DNA from: Trichopria drosophilae | Taxonomy: Eukaryota > Arthropoda > Insecta > Hymenoptera > Diapriidae | DNA length: 64,000 nt | Reading direction: 5' to 3' | NCBI GenBank assembly: GCA_030407085.1 | Contig: CM059582.1 | Coordinates: forward strand, 140,013,501-140,077,500 | In this document: one piece after another, positions 57,162-64,000 of the stretch | How positions within the stretch are numbered: position 1 is the stretch's first letter | Layout of the letters: every line of letters begins with the position of its first letter | Position numbers and translations under genes: made by a program | Notes under the pieces: generated by a model | Databases searched by the model: none | What the model saw: the letters and a program-made list of their open reading frames with translations, nothing else | What the model was told of the DNA's origin: nothing

Positions 57162-58316
57162 ATGCCAACTCTAGACCAAAATGGTGAAAATACGGATGAC
57201 ATACACTCCCTCGCTACTCAAATTGTGTATCAAGAAACTCAAAATTTTGACGAAGAGACTGATAATGAAGATCAGGGGTCGTTGAAACCATCGACACATT
57301 CGCCATTATTCTCTGTCGAAATCGTGGGCAAGATGGCGGAAGTAGAAGCATATCAATCTCCAAATGAAAAGCGTGCTCACATGTCGCCTATAGTGCAGAC
57401 AGGTATTCTCAATACACCAGCGTTGCTTTTGTCAACGATGTACTCATTGAACAAATCATCGAGTAAAAGACTCTGTGTTGGTATGGCACCTACGGATGCA
57501 GGTTTATTCATACCCGTTGTAAAAATTTATAATAACCAATCATCAACTGGACTAACTATACAGTCGGATAGCTGGTCAATGTTCACGAAAGTCATCGACA
57601 CCGTGTCATCGTATTTTGACGATTCGTATTTCAAACGCTCGACTGCCTTACGCGATACAAAAATAAATGTCAAAGAGTTTAACATACTCTTCACAACGTC
57701 GTACGGTGCGAAAGCGGTTCTATTCGAACAAGTCGCCAGCGATAATAATAATGATGAAAATGGGTTTAGTGATAATGGTAAGAAAGCAGCAGCAGCAACA
57801 GCAACAGTGGCCGAGAATAAGTTTCCCGAAGATAAAAATATGTTGAAAACACCTGAAAAACATATCGATGTCGAGAGTGCTAACCAGCCACCACCGAGGA
57901 AGAAACAAAAGAAGGAAGCATCTGACACAAGAATATTGAGAAGGAAAACTTTTACCCCCTCGATCGTAATGCACAAATCTACATTTGACGGTTTGAAAAG
58001 AATAGTGATCTGTGTCAAAGAACGAATGAAAATGCTTAATGAAATTTTCGAAGATGTACAAAAATGTAGATTTCGAATCGAGGATGAAATTCTGAGACAT
58101 CTTCTTTCACAAAATTACAAAAACCTACCTTGCGATTTGCGTATCGAACAAATTCTTTTTGACAATCGGGAAGAAATGTGTAATTCCATGAAATCACAAA
58201 TGTCAAAGGCTTTCTTTGCATATAGTTTGTTAAACATAACTGTGTATGAACTTATCGTACTATTCTTAGAAGTAATCATCGAAAATACAAAAACCACGTT
58301 TAATGCTGTACTTTAA
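57162..58316 (+). CDS. conserved Polinton protein of unknown function, 384 aa
   Basis: ATG at 57,162; stop at 58,316. N-terminal 60 residues are acidic and polar. A folded-looking central part (about 80-190) has LLSTMYSLNKSSSKRLCVGM and ILFTTSYGAKAVLFEQ. A low-complexity linker follows (Ala/Thr run and PPPRKKQKKEAS, a likely nuclear localisation signal near 250), then a Lys-rich, helical C-terminus of about 110 residues. Copy A has a homologue of the central and C-terminal parts at 35,508-36,240. No enzymatic motif. The nuclear signal and position next to the polymerase suggest a replication or DNA-binding role; this is a guess. Confidence 0.75.
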   Translation: MPTLDQNGENTDDIHSLATQIVYQETQNFDEETDNEDQGSLKPSTHSPLFSVEIVGKMAEVEAYQSPNEKRAHMSPIVQTGILNTPALLLSTMYSLNKSSSKRLCVGMAPTDAGLFIPVVKIYNNQSSTGLTIQSDSWSMFTKVIDTVSSYFDDSYFKRSTALRDTKINVKEFNILFTTSYGAKAVLFEQVASDNNNDENGFSDNGKKAAAATATVAENKFPEDKNMLKTPEKHIDVESANQPPPRKKQKKEASDTRILRRKTFTPSIVMHKSTFDGLKRIVICVKERMKMLNEIFEDVQKCRFRIEDEILRHLLSQNYKNLPCDLRIEQILFDNREEMCNSMKSQMSKAFFAYSLLNITVYELIVLFLEVIIENTKTTFNAVL

Positions 58317-58729
58317 AATTGACATGTTTCATTATTCAAGCTGAAATAAATTACTTTTTTAAGTTACCACGTCTGGCCTATCTGTAACCTGATAGCTTTA
58401 AGTAAATGTTTCATTCAGAAGGAACACTTCTTCTAAGATGTGTCGCCTTGGTCTTTGATGTTGGAGCGTCGTCGTTTATTTCTATTTTAGCCTGGTGTGT
58501 ATGTGCATGCGTGTGTGTGCATGTGTGTACGAATAATATACTCACTTTGCGCCTGTATTTATACTTATATACGGCAATTTCCGGAAAGAGGATGTAGCCG
58601 GATATGTTTCGGATTTTCTGACTTGACACAAATTATACTTTCAATAACTCGGTTTTGAAGACGCTTGCAAGCATTGTCGAAGGGGGCGACACCGGTTAGT
58701 CTTGTCAAATGCAGTTCCCCATCTTCGAT
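58317..58729. other. intergenic region before the ATPase, no gene
   Basis: Includes a GT-rich stretch (about 58,495-58,530). Short frames lack motifs. Confidence 0.45.
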
Positions 58730-58882
58730 ATTCGCGAAAATCAAGCTCGCGATAGCCCGGGAGGGGAGCTATTCGCGCTAAACGAGCTCGCGAAGGCCGC
58801 GGTTGGAGGGAAGCTTTTCGCGGTAGATAAGCTCGCGAGAGCCCCGGGACGCGCCTCGCCGCCGTCGCCGCCGCCGCCGCGG
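58730..58882. repeat. GC-rich tandem repeats upstream of the ATPase gene
   Basis: Three imperfect units of 41-46 bases, each with TTCGCG followed by AAGCTCGCGA or GAGCTCGCGA and a G/C-rich tail (58,730-58,770, 58,771-58,816, 58,817-58,858), then a GCC triplet run (58,858-58,882). The palindromic TCGCGA cores could bind a dimeric protein. Confidence 0.7.
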
Positions 58883-58989
58883 TTATATGAATGTCTTCGC
58901 GTTATGTATATTTATCGATGTATCCTATTATTATTATTACGACAAATCAGTCACTTACGTCAGATTATCGCGTACAGACGTTTCGAAAA

Positions 58990-59679
58990 ATGTCGTCAAG
59001 TTTAAAAGTCTCTATGGATACACGGTGGAAACACCCCTGGACGTGCCTGGTATGTGGCCCTACAGGATGTGGAAAAACAATTTTCGTGACCAAATTTTTA
59101 AAAAATTTACCCCTAATGGCGGATACCTCGTTCGATCGGGTGATTTTTTATTACAGCGAATGGCAAGCTGAATATCGTGATAAAATGATTGTAGCTGGTA
59201 AGTCAACCGCTGCGCAACTTGGGGTCGAATTTCGAGAAGGTTTACCAAACCCTGACGATTACTCAAAGGACAACGACATTAAAAAGTTGATTATAATCGA
59301 CGATCTTATGCGCGAATCGTCGAGTAATACAATCATGGATATTTTTACCAAAGGCAGTCATCATAAAAATTTGAGTGTAATTTTCATAACGCAAAATATT
59401 TTTCACCAGGGTCGTGGACAGCGCGACATTTCCCTCAATACCAATTACCTAGTTTTCTTTAAAAATCCTCGAGATAGGGCTCAAATTCAGCATCTCGCAC
59501 GGCAAGTATATCCGGAAAATTCAAAGTTTCTTCAAGAAGCTTATAGAGATGCAACTTATCGCCCGCACGGTTATCTTCTCTTAGATCTTAAACAAACCAC
59601 ACCGGATGATTTTAGATTTCGTACATGTATATTCCCGGATGAACAACCGCACGTTGCATATGTACCGAGACGTAAATGA
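58990..59679 (+). CDS. genome-packaging ATPase (FtsK/HerA-type, A32-like)
   Basis: The frame is open from 58,891, but the ATG at 58,990 (MSSSLKVSMD) is preferred because the conserved domain starts just after it and the upstream part is hydrophobic and GC-repeat-derived. Walker A GPTGCGKT lies at residues 23-30 and Walker B LIIIDD at about 100-105. IFITQNIFHQG is the sensor-like motif, and DISLNTNYLVFFKNPRD follows. About 230 residues, the normal size for Polinton ATPases that pump DNA into capsids. No stop or frameshift. Copy A has no counterpart. Confidence 0.9.
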   Translation: MSSSLKVSMDTRWKHPWTCLVCGPTGCGKTIFVTKFLKNLPLMADTSFDRVIFYYSEWQAEYRDKMIVAGKSTAAQLGVEFREGLPNPDDYSKDNDIKKLIIIDDLMRESSSNTIMDIFTKGSHHKNLSVIFITQNIFHQGRGQRDISLNTNYLVFFKNPRDRAQIQHLARQVYPENSKFLQEAYRDATYRPHGYLLLDLKQTTPDDFRFRTCIFPDEQPHVAYVPRRK

Positions 59680-59752
59680 ACAAAAGTGAACAAGATTTGA
59701 AAAAAAACGCGCACATGCAATTATTATTTTCAGTATCCGGTTAACCGCGGCG

Positions 59753-60262
59753 ATGGCAGTATCGACTGTTGGAAAACATAAAAATAACAAAAATAATCTC
59801 CTCACAATAAATCGTAAAGATAGAAATCCTGCACAAAGAGGATACTGCAGTCTTCCGTGTTTTTCACCATTTGGAAAAAAATATCTCGCTTTATTACACG
59901 CTCTGTGTCATGCTGATAAACAACAACGTAAAGCTCTACTGAAAACCGTCGACAAAAAACTCGTTAAATACATCTGCGAATGTGCGCTCAATGTACTGGG
60001 AGGTGTTATTTCTTTAAAATCACGAGAGAAGAGTTTACTTCGAAAGCATAAACAAACTTTACGCACGCTTGTCTTGTCTGCGAAGAAAAGGGGTCAAAGA
60101 AGGTCTAGACAGATCGGTGGTGGTGGTAGTACTGGTGGATGCTGTACGTGGAAACGGAAACGACGGCTTCTATTACAAAAAGGTGGAAATTGGATACCGA
60201 TTCTTTTAGCACCAGTTATCAGTGCTATTTTCTCGAAATTACTCGGCACCAGCAGTGATTAA
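59753..60262 (+). CDS. small basic protein with hydrophobic C-terminus, 169 aa
   Basis: ATG 59,753 just after a CGCGGCG context. The product is Lys/Arg-rich throughout (RKDRNPAQRGY, KKRGQRRSRQ), has a Gly-rich GGGGS segment with CC, and ends with GNWIPILLAPVISAIFSKLL, a strongly hydrophobic or amphipathic helix. I do not recognise the family. The composition suits a virion core or DNA-condensing protein with a membrane- or capsid-contacting tail. It stops 13 bases before the next ATG. Not seen in copy A. Confidence 0.6.
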   Translation: MAVSTVGKHKNNKNNLLTINRKDRNPAQRGYCSLPCFSPFGKKYLALLHALCHADKQQRKALLKTVDKKLVKYICECALNVLGGVISLKSREKSLLRKHKQTLRTLVLSAKKRGQRRSRQIGGGGSTGGCCTWKRKRRLLLQKGGNWIPILLAPVISAIFSKLLGTSSD

Positions 60263-60275
60263 AAAACATTACCTT

Positions 60276-61232
60276 ATGGAGTATGCAAAGAAAATGATAC
60301 TATTTCCCGAAAGTGAGGTACGCGGTGCGAATGACGATAAGAGAACGGCACAAACACCCGGGACGGCACTTTCGAGATTGGACGAGGAATTATCGTATAT
60401 TCTCCAGGGTGGAAATACTAAGGCGTTTGATTGCGATGATATTTCCACGTTTAAGATTAAAGACGGTGAGGCAGCAAAAATTTTTCATGAACGTGGTAAA
60501 CTCGCTCGGTACATTCGAACACTCCAAAGATATCTCCATTTTTTCACCAAACAATTAAATGGTGAAAAACGAACAAACGTACAGAATGCAAAAGATATCA
60601 ACGGTATTGAAGATATTGGTCATATCGAGAATGAGGGAGGTCAGGAACATCAGCAAAAACAGAATTCGCTAAACAGTGGACAGGTAATTTCTAAGACTCA
60701 ACATGATGAAGCAACCATTAAGGTAAAGGATATGATTCCAAAGACAAATCCGATTGCTATCTCTGAAATTCTGAAAAGTATTCCTATCTCGTATAGACCA
60801 AAAGCTTTGAAATTACTAAATCATCTACATCGCTCGAAACGTATTTCCTGGGACAGTGAAGGTATTGTAAATGTCGACGGTTATGAACTTATCGGGTCTG
60901 ACATTGTCGATCTCGTCAACGATGCAACACTTTCGTGAAAATCTGCACGACCAGTTGGTCGCGAAGAGTTTATCCGTGCTCTTCGTGCAGAACGTATCCC
61001 GCAACGTTCCGTCGGTAACAAATCTTTGTGGAACCTTGCGGCGACCCCGCGATTTGGTAAAAAAGCCCGAGATATTATAAACGCTGCGAGATTACGAAAA
61101 AACTTGTCGAAAAGTGTCGTCAGCGGCGAAGAAGAGGAGAAGGACAGTGAAATTGAGAGAGAAAGAGTGAAAACGCCACAACGCAAACACGATAAATCAG
61201 GACAGATGGAATTGCTGGACCTCGAAATGTAA
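60276..61232 (+). pseudogene. helical protein of unknown function, frameshifted near its middle
   Basis: ATG at 60,276 (MEYAKKMILFPESEV), chosen because it follows the previous stop and because upstream codons overlap that gene. The first frame runs to 60,938 with ILKSIPISYRPKALKLLNHLH and WDSEGIVNVDGYELIGSDIVDLVNDA. It ends in TLS-stop, but the next frame continues in the same style (FIRALRAERIPQRSVGNKSLW, joined by a small indel near 60,935) and ends at 61,232 in a Lys/Glu-rich tail. The ILxxxPxxxRxKAxxLLxHL ... WdxxGxxxxdG pattern looks like a winged-helix or scaffold-type domain common just before integrase in insect Polintons (from memory). Function unknown. Confidence 0.5.
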
Positions 61233-62317
61233 CGGAAAACGATCTCGAGCGCATCAACGACGATCCTTCACATCCCGTCGGCTACTCGGGTGCCCGAAAT
61301 ATTATTCGTTTCAAAAAGTATCCCTTTTCCGAGAAAAACATTCACCAGTGGCTAAATCTGCAAGATGCCTACACTCTACACATGCCTATCAAAAGACGTT
61401 TTCAACGTTTAAGATATTCCGTTACAAATATTGACGACCTTTGGGAAGCCGATCTCGTAGATTTACGATCTCTGAAGACTTACAACGACAATAAAAGCTA
61501 CGTGCTTGTCGTCATAGATGTATTGAGTAAATATGTATGGGTCGAATCACTTCGAGATAAAAGCGCCTTTGAAGTTCTCGCCAGGTTTAAAAGAATTTTC
61601 GGTAGAAACGATGGTCGTACACCGGTTGTTCTTCAGACAGACCGCGGAAAAGAATTTATCGGTAAAGCGGTGCAAAATTATCTGCGTGAAATAGACATTC
61701 AATTTCGCGTTACTCGTAGCAACCCCGATGTAAAAGCAGCGATCGTTGAACGGTTCAATCGTACCCTGAAGGAGCGAATATGGCGCTATTTCACACATAA
61801 AAATACCAGGCGTTACGTTGATATTTTGAAAAAAATTACCGACGCGTACAATAACTCTTTCCACACAAGTATAAAAATGATACCGGCTTCGGTAACCTTA
61901 TTCAACGCCCACATTGCACGTCAAAATATCGAATCCAGATATCGCTCGAAAAGCAGACACAAGTCGTATAAATATGAAATAGGTGATCACGTTCGAATCA
62001 GTAGTGCTGAAAACGCATTCAAGAAACGCTACAAACGTGGCTGGAGTGAGGAGATTTTTCGTATAAAGGCCGTTTTAAAACGTCAAAATCTTTCGGTTTA
62101 CGAGCTCGAAGACTTGAACGGCGAAGAGATTGAGGGCTATTTTTATCCGCAAGAACTAGGGGCAGTCTCGAAAATCCGAACAGAACAAGAATTTAAAATT
62201 GACCGTGTAATCCGCTCTAAAGGTCAAGGTGCGAAGAAAGAATACTTTGTTAGCTGGGTTGGTTATCCCGAAAAATTCAACTCGTGGATCTCGGCTAGTA
62301 GTTTAAATAACCTTTAA
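61223..62317 (+). CDS. int: Polinton integrase with chromodomain
   Basis: The frame is open from 61,223 (NVTENDLERIND) and shows the Polinton N-terminus DPSHPVGYSGARN before the first ATG at 61,382, so the real start lies upstream of that ATG and is not fixed. Catalytic DDE: EADLVDL, LQTDRGKEF, AAIVERFNRTLK. Then an SH3-like domain (YEIGDHVRISSAENAF) and a C-terminal chromodomain (FKIDRVIRSKG then YFVSWVGYPEKFNSWI). The chromodomain may steer insertion to modified histones. No stop. It ends 2 bases before the next ATG. Confidence 0.9.
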   Translation, partial: RNVTENDLERINDDPSHPVGYSGARNIIRFKKYPFSEKNIHQWLNLQDAYTLHMPIKRRFQRLRYSVTNIDDLWEADLVDLRSLKTYNDNKSYVLVVIDVLSKYVWVESLRDKSAFEVLARFKRIFGRNDGRTPVVLQTDRGKEFIGKAVQNYLREIDIQFRVTRSNPDVKAAIVERFNRTLKERIWRYFTHKNTRRYVDILKKITDAYNNSFHTSIKMIPASVTLFNAHIARQNIESRYRSKSRHKSYKYEIGDHVRISSAENAFKKRYKRGWSEEIFRIKAVLKRQNLSVYELEDLNGEEIEGYFYPQELGAVSKIRTEQEFKIDRVIRSKGQGAKKEYFVSWVGYPEKFNSWISASSLNNL

Positions 62318-62319
62318 AA

Positions 62320-63165
62320 ATGCATCACTCACAAATGGATGAGTTTTTTCTAGTTTTACCCAGCAACAGTAGTATCAAATATTTTCCCGATAATACAACT
62401 ACAAGATTCACGACAGTTCTTCCCAAGGAAATTGAATTAACAGGGAACTGGTTAGCGGGATTATCGGAAATTCACGTACCTTACAGTGTTGTACATATAA
62501 GACGTAATAATAATTCATTCACATTTGGAAGCTTGGAGATTGGGGCCGATGGACTGCAAGTTATCGATACAACCAGTGTTAATATTTCCGAAGGTTATTA
62601 CAATAGTGTATCTGATTTTGTAGAAGGAATCAACGATCGTCTAAAAGTTTTTTACGACCAATTTTCAGACGGAGTACAGTTTCAATTCAATTATGCAAAT
62701 ACACGCGGGGGCATCGTTTCTTCGTTTTGTGCGCAAAAAGATTGTAAAAAATCACATTACTTTCTTTTTCACAGTTCGGTAAATAGGATTCTCGGACTTC
62801 CCGATATAGCGAACATTACTCGTAAAGAGGGGGAAGAAACTGATAAGAAAAATCGGATACATCGTTACTACCCTGCTAGTTTATCCCGATCGATCCCCGA
62901 TCAGTTATTTGTCGACACCGATATTTGCGAACCAAATATTGTCGGTGATTCCCAAGTGACTTTATTGCGAATCGTTAATGTAGGCGGAAAAAATTATAAT
63001 TACGGTGAAACTGTGGTAAGGCGTTTTTCACCACCCAATGACATTCCACTTTTGTCGAAAAGATTTCGCGAAATTACAATAGATATAAGAGACCACGCAG
63101 GGGTACCAATACCATTCGAATACGGAACGTTGACCGTCACTCATCACTTTAAAAGACAATATTGA
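62320..63165 (+). CDS. putative minor capsid (penton-like) protein, 281 aa
   Basis: ATG 62,320 directly after integrase. Opens MDEFFLVLPSNSSIKYFPD, continues with LTGNWLAGLSEIHVPYSV (beta-rich), VSDFVEGIN, and ends ITIDIRDHAGVPIPFEYGTL. Homologue at 29,938 in copy A; copy A breaks correspond to intact codons here. Beta-rich content fits a single jelly-roll vertex protein as known for Polintons. A second possible start (Met6) matches the copy A start better. Confidence 0.7.
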   Translation: MHHSQMDEFFLVLPSNSSIKYFPDNTTTRFTTVLPKEIELTGNWLAGLSEIHVPYSVVHIRRNNNSFTFGSLEIGADGLQVIDTTSVNISEGYYNSVSDFVEGINDRLKVFYDQFSDGVQFQFNYANTRGGIVSSFCAQKDCKKSHYFLFHSSVNRILGLPDIANITRKEGEETDKKNRIHRYYPASLSRSIPDQLFVDTDICEPNIVGDSQVTLLRIVNVGGKNYNYGETVVRRFSPPNDIPLLSKRFREITIDIRDHAGVPIPFEYGTLTVTHHFKRQY

Positions 63166-63208
63166 ATGGTGTACAATTTTTTTATGTATTAATTATGTAT
63201 TAATTAAC

Positions 63209-63227
63209 GGGCGGAATCGCCCTTTTT
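63209..63227 (+). terminator. hairpin plus T-run 44 bases after the minor capsid stop
   Basis: GGGCG (63,209-63,213), loop GAAT, CGCCC (63,218-63,222), then TTTTT. This has the form of a bacterial/phage-type intrinsic terminator. In a nuclear element it may act differently (mRNA 3' end, poxvirus-like or NCLDV-like hairpin termination) or be chance. Confidence 0.4.
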
Positions 63228-63560
63228 ACTTAATTTTTGCCGTATTGTTTTTTAATATTGAGAATTTTGCGAGAGCTGCAGATCGATTTACGAAGATGGC
63301 GCCATACTTCACATTTGTGTATGAAATGTAGGACTGCAGAAACCTACACCAAGTACAGCAGCGGTCATGAGTCGATTTCCGCCATATAAACAATATTTTC
63401 GAAACGTAAACAAACAACGTGGTTCGTCTTACCAACAGCGAGCTGCTGCTTGAAAACGAAATCGAAAAATTGTTCACCGGACGGTGATCGAACTCACGAC
63501 CTACGACCTCGTAGTCCAGTGTGTTAACCGCCTGAGCCAGGAAGCCGATTAATTAATACA
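63228..63560. other. intergenic insertion-like segment between minor capsid and pVI-like genes
   Basis: In copy A the two genes are only 4 bases apart; here 395 bases separate them. The extra DNA carries the tRNA-like sequence below and no gene, so it looks like an insertion (SINE-type) between otherwise adjacent genes. Confidence 0.5.
63483..63539 (-). ncRNA. tRNA-like / SINE-type Pol III promoter sequence
   Basis: On the minus strand: A-box-like TGGCTCAGGCGGTTAAC (63,539-63,523), an anticodon-arm-like ACTGGACTACGAGGTC, and B-box-like GAGTTCGATCACC (63,495-63,483). Spacing fits a tRNA. The acceptor stem does not pair, so it is not a functional tRNA gene; a tRNA-derived SINE head or degenerate tRNA is likely. 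Confidence 0.6.
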
Positions 63561-64000
63561 ATGTTGAATAATAATAATTACATCACATACTACGACGAAC
63601 AGGCTGGTAGTGGTTTTGGTGGAAACTTGTTGGGTAAAGGTCGACAAATTCGAAACGTTTATGTCGGTTCTCTGGATCAGCGCGGTCACGGAATCGGAAG
63701 TTTTCTCGGAGGATTGTTTAGACGTATATTACCCTTATTAAGTAAAGGAGTGACTGCAGTTAGTAAAGAGGCCTTACGTGCTGGAATAAATGTTCTCGAT
63801 GATGTCGGCGAGAAGAAGGTTTCGTTCAAGGAATCGTTAAGAAATCGCGCCAAAGAATCTGGCAAAAACCTCACAAGCAAAGCAAGAGAGAAACTTTCAA
63901 AAATGATGTCTGGTTCGTGGTATAAAAGTTTATCAAGAATAGATCCTTTTCAGTATTCAACTGGTAATACGTTAGTGCATGTCACACAGCGACGTCGTCG
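63561..64000 (+). CDS. pVI-like amphipathic protein, partial at window edge
   Basis: ATG 63,561; open to the right edge (146 codons seen). Contains SLDQRGHGIGSFLGGLFRRI, then LLSKGVTAVSKEALRAGINV and a Lys/Arg-rich helical part, in the same order as 30,795 in copy A. The amphipathic segment is the most conserved part between the copies. Inferred internal virion or membrane-active protein. Confidence 0.65.
   Translation, partial: MLNNNNYITYYDEQAGSGFGGNLLGKGRQIRNVYVGSLDQRGHGIGSFLGGLFRRILPLLSKGVTAVSKEALRAGINVLDDVGEKKVSFKESLRNRAKESGKNLTSKAREKLSKMMSGSWYKSLSRIDPFQYSTGNTLVHVTQRRR

Larger units (their letters stand above)
53736..64000. mobile_element. Polinton/Maverick (adintovirus-like) copy B, partial at right edge
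   Basis: Polymerase B leftward; 384-aa unknown, packaging ATPase, basic protein, helical protein, integrase, minor capsid-like and pVI-like genes rightward. The left end is cut by the LINE at 53,735 and the right end lies outside the window; capsid and protease genes may follow. Most rightward frames are open, in contrast to copy A. Confidence 0.9.

Noticed and set aside
63474..63550. Functional tRNA gene
   Set aside because: A- and B-box-like parts are there but the acceptor ends do not pair; kept only as tRNA-like.

Overview
The window looks like a piece of an animal, most probably insect, nuclear genome. It is AT-rich and consists almost entirely of transposable elements and virus-derived elements. 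I could not confirm any ordinary host gene. The arthropod reading rests on the combination of families: an env-bearing Gypsy/errantivirus-type element, a BEL/Pao element, an R1-clade LINE beside an AC microsatellite, LINEs with and without RNase H, a hAT element, a Tc1/mariner-like relic, and two Polinton/Maverick (adintovirus-like) copies. The species cannot be named from this sequence.

Layout. 1-470: AT-rich flank. 470-8,067 (minus): decayed Gypsy/errantivirus-type provirus (env, integrase, RNase H/RT, protease, gag, tRNA-Leu-type primer site). 8,068-22,900: an AT-rich satellite with a period near 152 bp, interrupted by a 958-bp LTR-type insertion (8,184-9,141) and a large insertion (10,271-21,925). 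The large insertion is GC-rich DNA of unknown nature that carries a well-bounded BEL/Pao element (14,585-21,703; two 494-bp LTRs, 5-bp target duplication). 23,475-25,494: 5'-truncated LINE with RNase H and a 14-bp target duplication. 25,793-36,240: Polinton copy A (plus), with all genes damaged. 36,558-40,900: GT/AC microsatellite joined to an R1-clade LINE (minus). 40,933-42,104: Tc1/mariner-like relic. 43,697-47,065: hAT element with matching TIRs and a perfect 8-bp target duplication. 47,637-49,980: several unrelated tandem-repeat blocks. 50,095-53,735: LINE with one uninterrupted 1,110-codon ORF (minus), joined to the 3' end of a protein-primed DNA polymerase gene. 53,736-64,000: Polinton copy B, running off the right edge.

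How the genes fit together. Copy B keeps several intact reading frames: an uncharacterised 384-aa protein, a packaging-type ATPase, a basic protein, a chromodomain integrase, a putative minor capsid protein and an amphipathic pVI-like protein. Its polymerase, transcribed divergently, is broken. Copy A has the polymerase exonuclease half, integrase, minor capsid, pVI-like protein, major capsid-like protein, an adenain-like cysteine protease and a homologue of the 384-aa protein, all with stops or frameshifts. The block integrase - minor capsid - pVI-like is collinear in both copies. The position and strand of the polymerase and of the 384-aa gene differ. The observations I would check first are that rearrangement, the uncharacterised gene shared by both copies, the Pol III-like (tRNA-like) sequence and hairpin-plus-T-run inside copy B, and the phased insertions in the satellite.
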